64,000 bases of DNA from positions 17,944,603 to 18,008,602 of the forward strand of contig CM063112.1 in the NCBI GenBank assembly GCA_031841125.1. Reading direction: 5' to 3'. The stretch comes from Acanthococcus lagerstroemiae (taxonomy: Eukaryota > Arthropoda > Insecta > Hemiptera > Eriococcidae). Shown one piece after another: positions 1 through 11,135 of this stretch; the first letter of the stretch is position 1; each line of letters opens with the position of its first letter. Under the pieces are notes generated by a model. It saw only the letters and a list, made by a program, of their open reading frames with translations, did no database searches and had not been told where the DNA came from. The position numbers were made by a program, and so were the translations under genes.

Positions 1-678
1 CTCAATAAAAGTACTGAGGGTTCTTTTGCCCAAACAATTTGCACAGTCCCAGTCAGAGGCTTTCAAAAATATTAAAGATAACGGCTTTGATAACTGTTTG
101 TATGTTTGTGTCATAGGTAGCGCTATAATATGTTCTCCTTATCATTGTTTAAAGAACGCACTAAAGATACGACGCCAGCGCTTCTACAATTCGCACAGCC
201 CCAGTCAGATGAAGTAAAAAAGAGTTATTTGTAAAATAGAAGTTCGATAGTAAAAAAACGCAACATATGAATCTCCTACATCTCTTTAATCTCTTCAATA
301 AATTAAAAATGAAGCAAAAAAGTGTTTGTAAAATAAAAGATCGATGGTAAGAAAACGCAAAACATGAACTGTGTTTTGAACTTGGTATATCTGTCTTCCA
401 ACCGGATGCGCAATCAGTTACCCTAGTTACCCGAGGAATAGTTACCCATTTGCAACCCTCAATTGGATGCTGTTAAGCGTACATTATATATCTCTTTAAT
501 AAATGAAAAATGAAGCAAAAAAGTATTTATAAAATGAAAATTCGATAGTAAAAAAACGACACACGGCCCAAACCTTGAACTCATGAAGCCCTAAAAAAGG
601 ATTTGTAAAGTAAAAGTTCAATAATAAAAAAACGCAACATGGCCTTATTAACCGCAGTATGTATACTGAGACGCTTTT
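1..678. repeat. Segmental direct repeat, copy 1
   Basis: This stretch is repeated, with scattered substitutions, at 783-1606. Shared landmarks are the tract beginning AGTACTGAGGGTTCTTTT, the phrase GTTACCCGAGGAATAGTTAC and the end GAGACGCTTTT. Both copies also hold several internal short repeats of the type GAAGCAAAAAAGT followed by TTGTAAAAT. No coding frame is convincing. Copy 1 runs off the left edge. Unlike copy 2, it keeps only about 17 bases of a MITE (465-481). Confidence 0.85.
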
Positions 679-782
679 TGTAAATGTGAAAGCTTTGTAA
701 TCTTTGGAAATTAAATAGAATTACCCATTCTTCTCTATATCCATAATGAGAAATGATCGAATTATCTTGAACATTTCACGTC

Positions 783-1606
783 TTCAATAGAAGTACTGAG
801 GGTTCTTTTACCCAAAAAATTTGCACAGTCCAAGTCAGAGGCTTTCAAAAACATTAAAGATAACGACTTTGATAACAGTTTGTATGTTTGTGTCACAGGT
901 AGCGTTATAATATTATGTTCTCCTTATTATTGTTTAACGAACGCAATAAAGATACGACGCTAGCGCTTCTACAATTTGCACAGTCCCAGTCAGATGAAGT
1001 AAAAAAGTATTATTTGTAAAATGAAAGTTAATAAATGAAAAATGAAGCTAAAAAGTATTTGTAAAATAAAAGATCAATAGTAAAAAAAACGCAAAACATG
1101 AACTGTGTTTTGAACTTGGTATATCTGTCTTCCAACCGGATGCGCAATCAGTTACCCTAGTTACCCGAGGAATAGTTACCCATTTGCAACCCTCAATTGG
1201 ATGCTGTTAAGCGTAAGAGAACCAGTCGACATTTGAAAGGAAAATGAGTTATTAGTATTGTTGGAAAGAGCATAAAAAGTATAATTTTTCAAAATGAGGC
1301 CCCCGATTCAAAAATGTTACATACTGCCATATGAGACATTTTTTAAAAGATTTCATTCAGTAATTCCTGACAACACCAATGAGGAAAAATCGTGACTTCT
1401 CATTATATATTAGATTAATCTCTTAAATAACCGAAAAATGAAGCAAAAAAGTATTTGTAAAATGAAAATTCGATAGTAAAAAAACAACACATGGCCCAAG
1501 CCTTGAACTCATGAAGCCCTAAAACAGGATTTGTAAAGTAAAAGTTCAATAATAAAAAAACGCAACATGGCCTGATCAACCACAGTATGTACACTGAGAC
1601 GCTTTT
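783..1606. repeat. Segmental direct repeat, copy 2
   Basis: Second copy of the 1-678 segment in the same orientation. It is longer because a MITE-family sequence of about 200 bases (1199-1402) sits where copy 1 has only the first 17 bases of that MITE. It ends at GAGACGCTTTT. Confidence 0.85.
1199..1402. mobile_element. Truncated MITE of the GGACGCTATT family
   Basis: The start GGATGCTGTTAAGCGTAAG matches the terminal repeat of the complete MITE at 3679-3931. The following 90 bases (AAATGAGTTATTAGTAT, GAGGCCCCCGATTCAAAAATG) match its interior. The far half and the second terminal repeat are not recognisable. Confidence 0.65.
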
Positions 1607-2024
1607 AGATGAAAGAAACCAAGATTGTTTTTATAATATAGATATCGCATGGCCACCCTGATCGTTCTACATATATCCACAATGTGTCTACTGGTCACAC
1701 TGATCACTCTAACACGCGTTTACAATGACGGGGTAAGTGCGCGGAACACTCACACGTAGACACATATGCAAGTCAACTTTAAAGCTTTATTACAGCTTTT
1801 ATGTTTCAGTTATTGAAAATCTGATACCAAAAGGTACTTCGCCGATTGAATATTTATATTTTGTGCAAATTTCACCCTGTAATATTCAGCACAGGCTGAG
1901 AACATTGACGACATAAAAACGCAACTTGTCTTTATAATATAGAGAAGAAGAGAAGAGAAGATAAACGGACCCGCAATGAAACTAATTGGTGATCCCTGCT
2001 CTAGGCTACACGCCTATCGCTTAT
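1607..2024. other. Intergenic, nothing recognised
   Basis: AT-rich DNA with two short phrases of the kind ATAATATAGA about 300 bases apart. No gene, terminal repeat or long open frame is supported. Confidence 0.4.
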
Positions 2025-3601
2025 TGGGCGCTGTAACAGGGTTCCCACGCATTTTCCCGAAAACATTTCCCCGAATGACATTTTCCCGAAACACTGTAGC
2101 CCGAACATTTCTTCCCCGAATGATTGTTACCCGAAAATTGGTTTCCCGAAAAATGCTTTTTCCTAAAGTTTTGTCCCCGAATGCTGATTTACCTACTCAA
2201 AAAAATTTCCCGAACTAAATTTACATCAAGTAATTTCCATGGCATTTAGTAAAAGATGTTAGTACCTAAGCTGTTTGTATGCCGGTTGGTTAAAGTGAAC
2301 ATGGCTTCAACAGCGTCAACATCGTCAACAACCTCAACAGCAACAGAGAGATCTACACGAATAACCCTCCTTGGTGGCAAACTGCACATAGATGGATACG
2401 TTTACCTTCGCTCGCGTCAACACAAGGACCAAGTATACTGGGACTGCCGGAAAGCCGGAAAGTCCGCAGTAAAGAGTGCAAGGCAAGGGCCATAACCACA
2501 GCTCCGACAGCAAACCAGGAAGTCATTGTATTGAAAGGCCCGTCACAATCACAGCATGAGCATCCGCCAAACCAAGAGGAATTGGCCGCGGATGTGGTGA
2601 CACAGACGATCAAGCGGAAAGCCCAGTTACACCCCGAACAACCGCCCGCCCAACTTCTGTTGGTCGGTTTCAAGTTGGACAATGTGTTCCAGCCCGCCTT
2701 ATGACAGACTTCGAACTAGTATCATCAACGCTTGTAAAGATGTCTACCCGGTAGTACCCATTTCATGTTGTTTCTTTCATTTGGGCCAGTCGCTGTATCG
2801 CAATATTCAGGAAGCAGGTCTGCAAGTTCCATATAATGACCCGAATGACCGGGCACTAAAAGAGTTCACGCATTCCATCCTGTCACTCACGTTTGTCCCC
2901 CTGATAGACGTCGTTGGTACCTTTGAAAAATTACAGGCGGCCTGTCCCGGCGAGTTGAAATCAGTTCTAGAGAACTTCGACCATACATATGTGCGGGGCA
3001 AACCAGCTGCAATGAGGCGCGGACGACAACAACGGACATCACTGCGACCCAGATATGAGCCAACCCTTCTGGAACCATCACGATGCCGCGAAGAACAAGG
3101 AGCACAAGACCAATAATGTAAGCGAGGGCTGGCATAATCGGTTCCGACTCGTCGTCGGCAAGCACCATCCAGACCTGTATTCATGTATAACCGAAATCCA
3201 AAAAAAAACAAGCCTACACGGAGGTGTGCGTCGCCGAGCTGTCATTCGGGAAAAGGATCAAGACGGCCCCGAAAAAGCAGTGGGTGCTCCTTCAGGAGCG
3301 TATACAAAACATTACTTTAGACAACGAACGGTATAAACAAGAGAACAACGAGTTAGATTACTTACGCACGCTTGGGCACAATGTCGTTCTTGGTTAAATA
3401 AAGAATTTAAATTATTGATGTGGAAAGTTCTTGGGGAAACTCTTCTGGGAGAATTAGTTTTCGGGAAAAAAATTTTCGGGTATAAAAAGTTCGGGAACAT
3501 CAATTTTAGGGAGAACAATTTTCGAGATAGAAACATTTGGGGGAAAAATTTTCGGTCTACAGTGTTTCGGGAAAATAATAGGGAATCCTGTAACAGTGTT
3601 A
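2025..3601 (+). mobile_element. Decayed MULE DNA transposon with CCCGAA-type long terminal inverted repeats
   Basis: The left arm (about 2030-2218) and right arm (about 3415-3600) are inverted copies. The left starts CTGTAACAGGGTTCCC and the right, read in reverse, starts CTGTTACAGGATTCCC. Each arm is a string of degenerate units of about 15-20 bases, each centred on TTCCCGAA or its reverse. Between the arms are frameshifted pieces of a MULE-type transposase with a FLYWCH zinc finger. No matching 8-10 bp target duplication is seen. The element is a non-functional, internally deleted copy. Confidence 0.8.
2302..3336 (+). pseudogene. Broken FLYWCH/MULE transposase
   Basis: The first part (2302-2494, continuing one frame over to about 2702) reads as a FLYWCH finger. 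It has GGKLHIDGYVYLR, then VYWDCRK, then a shifted frame with ECKARAIT and QSQHEHPP, which supply the C, C, H, H ligands. A Ser/Thr run precedes the finger. The next part (2682-3116) has the MULE signature CFFHLGQSLYRNIQ and an FEKLQ segment. The third part (3115-3230, another frame) has TNNVSEGWHNRF and VGKHHPDLYSCI, typical of the transposase C-terminal half. At least two frameshifts separate the blocks. The usual stretch between finger and CFFHLGQ, which carries the first catalytic Asp, is missing. The family assignment is secure; no function remains. Confidence 0.8.
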
Positions 3602-3678
3602 CCAACTCTGCTATGAAGAAAAGATATATTATCTTTTCTGGGTCATTTTGTACTTTGCCCCATGCCTAGAGAACATTT

Positions 3679-3931
3679 GGACGCTATTTAGCATAAGGGA
3701 ACCAACCAACATTTGTAAACAAAATGAGTTCCTTATTAGTATCTTTGGAAAGAGCGTAAAAAGCAGAATTTTTCAAAATTGGGCCCCCGATTTAAAAATG
3801 TGTACTCGCGTTGAAAAAAGCCTATCAGTAAACGCTGTGTCATGTAGTTTCTACATGGCTCTTGAACTTCGAATCACGTGTTCTCAAAAAACAGATTTAA
3901 CTGGTTGGTTCCCTTACGCTGAATAGCGTCC
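3679..3931. mobile_element. Complete MITE with 30-bp terminal inverted repeats
   Basis: It starts GGACGCTATTTAGCATAAGG and ends in the inverted sequence, ending AGCGTCC. About 28 of 30 terminal bases pair. It is flanked on both sides by ATTT, a possible short target duplication. Related copies are at 43584-43813 and 1199-1402. It has no coding capacity. Confidence 0.8.
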
Positions 3932-3935
3932 ATTT

Positions 3936-5140
3936 GAGAATCAGAATTCTCGGTTTCGGATTCACATTTTGGATCCCGTTCTGGTTTCACTTCCACTTGC
4001 AACCCTCGCACCACGTGTTTCGTCGCTCATACCTATGTCTCGGCATCTACTTGGTATACCTAAATTTCTCGCCCTGATGACTTAGTTTTATTTGGCTTGG
4101 AAGTGATCCAGACATCCTGGATGGTGTCGCGAAACAAGGTACACCGATATTCGCGAACTGTCGCGCGGATCGCAGATCGCAAGGCGTATCCGGGAAACAA
4201 AAGAGCCAGCAAGCCGCTATTTATGAATGCAAACACGAGCCATATGCCTTCGACGTAGCCGTGTTTGCCAACCGCTTATCCGACGGCGATCTCCTGGGAC
4301 CGAGTGGTGACGCTCCCTCGCCGGTTACAATCTTTACGCATTATTATTTCGACGCTTAAACATAATTTAACATGAGCGATATATTTACTCGCCCAAATTG
4401 ATGTGCTCAAAAATCACCGCCCTAGGGTTGTAACCGAGCGCAGATATGCGAAGCTCAATTCATTTGCCAGTCATTTACGCGGGGCGGTTTTTCCTGACGC
4501 ATGTACGCAGTGTTACGTAACAGAAATATTTCATTTTCCAGCATGATCTGGTCTATTAGGCGGTAGCCTGAATGTCTCAGTTGACCTTCCGATAGTTGTC
4601 GTTGAGGCTGCAGTGGTAGTGGTCAGTGACAGTAGTGCACCTGCTCCCTGGAATATATAAGATGATTGTGTGCCCTGGAATTTGAGAATGAAAGGTTTGT
4701 GTACCCTGGAGCTGAAGTATAAGAGGGTTGAAGTTACCGACAGGGTGACTGAAATGGAACTGCGACGAATTGAGTCTGTTTTTTGAGTGACATGGTTGAA
4801 CAGGTTTAGGCCTAGCTCAGCTCACAGTTAGCCTAGTTTTAGAAATTAGGCCGATAGAGAAGTTTACGCCATGGTTAAAAACCTTCTTACAAAATATGAT
4901 ATGCTATATACGAGTACTATTTTGGCTAGAACGACTGACAAGGTTGTTATTCATGCACCTATTTGGTAAGTCTTTGTGCAAATAGTTGGAAAGAGTGCTT
5001 TCATCAGGATTTATCTGTCTGAGTTTTCCCACTTCTATGTGCCTTCACAGTTTCTTTAAGCCCCCTCACCACGCCAAAATAGCACACATAGAGGAGGTCA
5101 ATCAGCTGTACTAAATGTAAATGAATAATCTTCTCCCCCT
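3936..5140. other. Non-repetitive intergenic DNA with a CpG-containing core (about 4120-4520)
   Basis: The core has many CG dinucleotides (for example GCGCGGATCGCAGATCGC) and no long open frame. An ATGCAAA octamer-like motif occurs near 4226. No repeat relationship to the rest of the window was seen. It could be regulatory DNA, but nothing proves this. Confidence 0.35.
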
Positions 5141-5349
5141 TCACAATGTTTCTGGAACATTTACAAAAAAAAATGTCAAGAACCATTTTAATAGAAAATG
5201 ATGTCCAAAATAAACCTTTTGTTGGAAACTTTTTTGATACAGGCAATAGGAAGCGAGTTATGACCAAAAAAACAGATTTTAGAAGCTTCTCTCTATGGTA
5301 CCGGAAGACTGGATCGAGAGGGCGGGAACTCTCTGTCTCTCCATGAAGA

Positions 5350-6180
5350 CGGTGACGAAAGATCAGCTGTATACGATTTCTCCCCGAATTAATTCCCTCG
5401 CTGACTGGACTAGTGAGAAATCAAGTTGTGGAAAGTGACGGGGATACGTGTACGTGTAGCATCGCAGACGAGGGCACATGGAGCCGCGTAAATTGGTTGT
5501 ACTCGACGAACAAACGCAGGTAAAGAGCGCGTCTCGTGAAAAAGAGCATGAAAAGGATTAAAAGGAAGCGGATAGACAAAATGCTCGCTGTTTACACTTT
5601 ACCCAGCCGCGTAATAAAAGACTTAAGTTTTCACCAGGTATATGTTGAAGAGGAGAGCGAAGACGCGAAAAAAAAAAGGAGAAAAAATGCATGAATAGCG
5701 GATTCTAAATAGGCGCAAATTAAACGGCGACTGGCCGACCTAAATCGACGCGCTGATGGAAAAATTCGTCGGCTGGGGTACGCGAGAAAGACGTCTTTTC
5801 TTTGACTCGAGGTTCGTCCGAAGAGGCGGAAATGTATGGTGGAAAGAAAGAAAGAATCAAAAAGGCTTATGAGTTACTGGCTTGACTTACGAGAACTTCT
5901 AAATCCACATCATATTGAACTAATTCGAATAGAGCCGGCGTAGTGAACGTATTCCGAGGGGAAGGGGATAGTCGCGGGTCATCCCTACTAAAATCTTACA
6001 AACGTCAGTTGACCAGCAAAAAAAAGCTCCTCATCTTCGACTTCCTGACGACCCCCAGTGTGGATCGAACTTTTAGTAAATGGCAAGTACACTTGTCCAT
6101 TGAAGTGCACAAGAAGGATATACATACAAGCATTCAGGTGATTGTATAATTAGTTTTTAGACGCACTAAATCCATTTTTG
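5350..6180. other. Non-repetitive intergenic DNA, CpG-containing
   Basis: Purine-rich, CG-containing sequence with no terminal repeats and no recognisable protein. A 68-codon frame at 5943-6149 looks like nothing known. Confidence 0.35.
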
Positions 6181-6460
6181 AACTCATTTCGGTCCTGACC
6201 TCCGCCTCGCAGGGTCCACCAAGGGGCAGAACCTTAAAATTACAGATAATATTGTTAAACATATCGAAAATGAGGTTTTCTGAGTCACTGAATTCGTTTG
6301 TGAGGTTGTTTTAACTCTAACCCCTACCAGTAATGGTCTGCAGGGGACAGGAACGTGGAAACTATTGGAAATTATAGAAAACTGTTTCAAGTATATCAAT
6401 AGCTGGTTCATTGCAGCTGATGAATTCATTTCTGAAATAATTTCTGGAGGAACTCCTATC

Positions 6461-6788
6461 AATATTGATCAATGCGGGGGGGGGGGGGTGAAAATCAACA
6501 TTGATGTATTAACAAGACTCAAGAATCTAAAATAACAGTTGAGAAACACAGTCAGCTGTTTTCCAAATGTAAATAAAGCCGCATCATAGTATGTAATCAA
6601 TAATGTGTGTCTATTACTTGTTTTTTCTTTGTTCTCGTTTTTTTTTATTTTACTATCAAACTTCATAATTATTGTAGTTTTTAATGTACTCGCATGTAAA
6701 TTCAAATATTTTTTCAGATTCTCAAGTCTTGTTAATACATCACACGATGTTGATTTTCACCCCTCTTTCGAATGGATCAATATTGGCA
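6461..6788. mobile_element. Foldback/MITE with arms of about 60 bp
   Basis: The left arm has AATATTGATCAATG, a poly(G) run, then TGAAAATCAACATTGATG and TATTAACAAGACTCAAG. The right arm is its inverse, ending in GATCAATATT. The loop is AT-rich. No TSD was resolved. Confidence 0.65.
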
Positions 6789-7004
6789 GGGTAAACTAGA
6801 CCTTCTCGGGGCAACGCCTCCGAATCGTTTGTTTTTAGAAAAACCTTGGCTGACGGGTTTGTAGGCCGAAACGACAAATATAGTCACTGGGAGCGAAACA
6901 TTTCAAAAATTGTAAAATTTCGGATTATATACCCTACCTACTATACAGGGGTGATTCTACGAATAAGTTGATATTTTGCAGCAATCTCAATATTTTCATA
7001 AATA

Positions 7005-7220
7005 GGGGTCTGGTTGGCCGAGTGGATAGCGCGCTGGTCTCGGAATTCAGAGGTCCCGGATTCGAGCCCACGTAGCAACTCGCTACATTTCGACTTAGGC
7101 CGGTTTTTCGGCAACACGAGAAGAGGGCTAAGGCAGCCCTAACAGGCTCCCCAACGTCTTTGAGGTAATTCTCAAAAGGGCGGATTCCAAGGGTCGGGTT
7201 GTGAGCAAAAAATGAAAGAA
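7005..7220 (+). mobile_element. tRNA-derived SINE
   Basis: The head (7005-7075) resembles a tRNA gene. The A box is TGGCCGAGTGG (7015-7025) and the B box is GATTCGAGCCC (7059-7069), with normal spacing. The acceptor stem does not close, so it is not a working tRNA gene. A body of about 140 bases follows, with a small hairpin (GGGCTAAGGCAGCCC), then an A-rich tail. Confidence 0.65.
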
Positions 7221-7235
7221 AAAAAAATGCAGTCG

Positions 7236-7570
7236 CGCAGCAACAACACGGATGCAGACTGTAGTCGCGCAGGGCGCAGTTAAGATCAAGCTCAATGAGC
7301 ACATGGCTGGAAGAAAAATAAATTTCCATGGAAATGTCAACCACTGAACAAAATTGTTACAATGAAGAGCTACACATACATATATCATACGGACAGGTTT
7401 CGTGTCGGGGGGGGGAGTGGGGGACATGGAAATTTCCATTAACAACAAGGCTGTAGACGGCAGGCAGACTGTAGTCGTGCAGGGTGCAGCAAATGTCAAC
7501 TACTGAATTCGTGTCGGGGGAGCGTTACGGTTTTCGTTACGTTTTTCATTACGGTTTTCGTTACGGTTTT
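7236..7570 (+). repeat. Dispersed repeat family (AAATTTCCATGGAAAT), copy 1
   Basis: Contains GTAGTCGCGCAGGGCGCAG, AATGAGCACATGGCTGGAAG and AATTTCCATGGAAATGTCA, all shared with 17400-18260 and, inverted, with 26100-26540. It ends in a short repeat of CGTTACGGTTTT. It may be the non-coding part of a larger element, but no coding part is seen. Confidence 0.7.
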
Positions 7571-7679
7571 GCTCAAGTATACCCAGTAGTAAGAGCATAT
7601 AAAATGTTAACAGCGTTCTCCATTTCGATCTTTATATGATAACCACCGCATCCCCTACTCGTATAAATCGAATTAAAAT

Positions 7680-8871
7680 ACTGAAAGTTCCATCGCCACA
7701 GAGGCAAAACTTGATTTTCAGTTTTTATGTTGTTGTTTTTTTTTGGGGGGGGGGGAGCGGAGAAGGAAAATTTGCAGACAAATATTTTCTCTTAACTAAA
7801 AATTTGCCGACAAAATTTTCTAAAAATTTGAAAATTCGCCAATTTCTTAATCAAAATATTTTTTAATTGAAAAAACAACCAATAATAAGTATAAACAAAC
7901 AAACGTTCTTAGAAAATGATAAAATTCAAATAAACAGCTTTAAAATTTTCTGACTGCCCAATTATTGGGGTGTTTTACCGCCTCCCCATAGTTTTGTCCC
8001 TGCAAATGCAGATTGGAACCGTATCCCCCAAGCACTCACATTTGCGCACATGAGCATACCCTATTCTGAGAGGGTAAGGTGGAAGGATGTTAGGAATACT
8101 TGAGAGGAACACACAACTTCTTTTACACATTGAGGTGGTCGTTGTTTACTCTTGGTGATCTTTTTTTCTGAGTTTCCTCAAATTCTTATCCTAAATTGAT
8201 TCCAATCAAATCAAATCATTTAAAAAATTTTAAAAAGATAAAAAAACTACAAAGTTTCCTGTTGATCGGATTAGGGGAATCCGTGCCACAAGTTCCCTTT
8301 CGTTCTTATCGGAAAATACATGGAGTTTTGACTTTTGTTCCAGACTAAATTTCCCTCATGTATTGGGCCGTACAGCGCTAGTATCGACTGCTCTTATCAG
8401 CGACCAAAAGGTGAAGTTTTTGACACATGTAGCAAAGTTTTGGAATCTAGGTATAAAAATAGTCTTTTAATCGAAAGAAAATTCGTTGTTCGAAAAATTC
8501 GTTTAACTTTAAATACTTCAAAAACGTCTTAAGTTTCGAGATATTTCAACTTTAATGAGTATGTACTATGTACATTAATGGGGAAAATGTATAGATTTAC
8601 CTTTTGCTACTTATCTTTTCGACTCGATAGCGACGCGCTCTGACGGATGTGCGGCCCAAATATTCACCAGGATCAAAGACCGTAAATTTAACAATAGAAC
8701 ATTTGCTATCGGATTCAGCTCGTGACATTGGAAGATAAGTCTTTTGCTTTCAATTTTTAGATTTTAATAGAGTGTTCAACTTTCTCAAATTTCGGGCTCT
8801 AGGTCAAACAGAGAGTCTAGTAACAACAGATTTCGGGCTGCTCAAAGCGGTGGCGCGCTGCAGTCGTTTAC
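7680..8871 (+). mobile_element. Large poly(G)-bearing repeat, left part
   Basis: 8030-8870 matches 36870-36370 on the other strand. Examples are the phrases around GGATGTTAGGAATACTTGAG, TTGTTTACTCTTGGTGAT, CCTTTCGTTCTTATC and CATGGAGTTTTGAC. 7690-8002 matches the terminal part of the same family (AAATTTGCCGACAAAATTTT, ending in GTCCCTG). No coding sequence is seen. The element continues after the satellite at 8872-10190. Confidence 0.65.
8774..8871. repeat. Direct repeat flanking the satellite, left copy
   Basis: About 98 bases (GTTCAACTTTCTCAAATTT through CAGTCGTTTAC) recur at 10192-10296 with about 9 extra bases and a few substitutions. Confidence 0.8.
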
Positions 8872-10000
8872 GAATGATTGAGTGAGTGAGTGACAAAGTA
8901 AAGAAGTGAAGAAGTGAATGAATAACTGAATTACAGAATTAATAAATTAATGAATGACTGAGTGAGTGAGTGAATCACAAAATCACTGAGTGAGTGACTG
9001 AGGAACTGAGTGAATGACTCAATGAGTAAGCGAGTGACTGAGTGAGTCACTGAGTCACTGAGTATGTGATCGGGTAACTGTGTGGATAACTGAATAAGTA
9101 AGCGAGTGACTGAGTGAATCACCGACTTATTGAGTGAGTGATGGAGTGAGGAAATGAATGAATAAATAAATTAGAGAATGGGTAAATGACTAAGTAAATG
9201 AGTTAATCACTGAATCACTGAGTAAGTGATTGAGTAACTGCGTGAATCATTAAATGAGTAAGCAAATGACTGAGTGAGTGAGTGAATCACTGACTCATTG
9301 AGTGACAAAGTGATGAAGTGAATGAATAACTACATTATAGAATGAGTGCATAACTAAGTAAGTGAGTGAATCACTGAGTCACCGAGTAAGAGGCTGAGTA
9401 ACTTAGTGAATCACTAAATGAGTAAGCGAGTGACCTAGTGAATCACTAAATAAGTAAGCAAATGACTCAGTGAGTGAGTGAATCACTGACTCAGCGAGTG
9501 ACGAAGTGAATGAATAACCTAATTAGAGAATTAATGAATGACTGCGTAAGTGAGTGACAGAGTGACGAAGTGAATGAATAACCTTATTAGAGAATTAATG
9601 AATGACTGCAAAAGTGAGTGAATCGCTGAGTCACTGAGTAAGTGGATGAGTAACTTTGTGAATCACTAAATAAGTAAGCGAGTGACTGAGTTAATCGCTG
9701 AGTCACTCAGTAAGTGATATAGTAATTGCGTGAATAACTAAGCAAGTGACTGGGTGAATCACTGAGTCACTGAGTAAGTGATTGAGTAACTGCGTAAATA
9801 ACTGAATAAGTACGCGAGTGACTGAGTGAATGACTAAATAAGTAAGTGAATGACTCAGTGAGTGAGTGAATCACTGACTCAGTGAGTGAGTGAATCACTG
9901 ACTCAGTGAGTGAGTGACGGAGTGAAGAAGTGATTGAATAACTTAATTAGAGAATGAATGAATGACTGCGTAAGTGAGTGAATCACCGACTTAGAAGTCG
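8872..10000. repeat. TGAG/TGAC-type degenerate satellite
   Basis: About 1.1 kb of degenerate four-base repeats (GAGTGAGTGACTGAGTGAATCACTGA and the like) with a fuzzy higher-order period. Short open frames inside are by-products of the repeat. There are no spaced identical direct repeats, so it is not a CRISPR array. Confidence 0.95.
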
Positions 10001-10191
10001 CTATATAGTATGTAATTTTTCTAGCAGAAAATGAACGCGTCCTAGGTTGATTGAGTCGTATCATATTCATGCACTGAGTACTGGAGACGTGATGTGAACA
10101 ATGGTCATGAAATTATGGACAGGGTGAAACCGTTTTACAAAAAACTGTCGCATTAGCTAAGAAAGGCGAAGGGAAATGTGAACGCAGTCGA

Positions 10192-11056
10192 GTTCAACTT
10201 TCTCAAATTTCAGGCTCTACGCTCTAGGTCAAACAGAGAATCTAGTAACAACAGATTTCGGGCTGCTCAAAGCGGCGGCGCGCTGTAGTCGTTTACCTTG
10301 TAACCCTGATCTAAGGGAATATTTCATTTACAAGCATACGAAGAAATCTCTAAATATTATGAAAACGAGAGCGTTTATCGAAAAAATGATTAGGACAAAA
10401 TTTATAGTACATAAAATTTTCCTTCCATTGAGACCATTTTCATTTCAATCTGATGAATTTTTCTGAAATATGTAGGGTTTCAATAGTTTCTTTTTTTCAC
10501 GTGCCTCAAATTATAGAGAGCGACTCTTTCGCGCTGGTAGTTCGAAGAATCATTGAAATTTGAAATTCAACGTTTGCTACTGACGTTCAGATTTTCGAAA
10601 TGTCTTCCACATTTCAGCTTTGTTTCAACCTTTCAAATAACGTTCGATACTCAGCTTGAAACCTTCTGCCTTTGACTGACTAGTCTCTAACAGGAGTCCA
10701 GGGTACTCCATTTTCAGAAACGAAATTTGACTTTCAGTTTGGAAAGGTGGAGAAGAAAAATTTGGAGACAAATATTTTTTGAAAACTAAAAATTCGCCGA
10801 CAAAATGTTTAAAAAATTAAAAATTTACCAATTTCTTAATCGAGATATTTTTTAATTGAAAAAGAAAATAAATAAGTAAACAAACAAACATGCACACAAA
10901 ATGAATATTCAAATGAACATTTTCAAAATTTGCCGACTGTCAAATTATGAGGGGGGGGGGTGTCAAGTGAACAGTCTTAATAAACAGTCTTAAGATTTGA
11001 CGAGACTGCTAAATTATCGGGGGTCAACCCCCCCCCCTCATAGCTTCGCCCCTGCA
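10192..11056 (+). mobile_element. Large poly(G)-bearing repeat, right part and terminus
   Basis: 10192-10296 repeats 8774-8871. 10530-11056 matches 36390-35930 inverted, with shared phrases TTCAACGTTTGCTAC, GGAGTCCAGGGTACTCCATT and AAATTTGACTTTCAGTTTGG. The terminus, read in reverse, is CAGGGGCGAAGCTATGAGGG followed by poly(G). 10297-10530 is not present in the other copy. Confidence 0.65.
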
Positions 11057-11135
11057 TCGCCGTTTGTGTCAAAAACCTGGTTTCAAGATCATTATGTTTC
11101 TGCCTAACCTATCCTATGTTAACTTTTATCTAGGC

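Noticed and set aside
7005..7075. A functional tRNA gene
   Set aside because: A and B boxes are good, but the acceptor stem does not pair and the sequence runs on into a SINE body.
8931..9122. A Ser/Leu/His-rich frame on the minus strand
   Set aside because: Translation of the TGAG satellite.
8872..10000. Regular short repeats that might suggest a CRISPR array
   Set aside because: The repeats are degenerate four-base units without unique spacers, in a eukaryotic context. It is a satellite.
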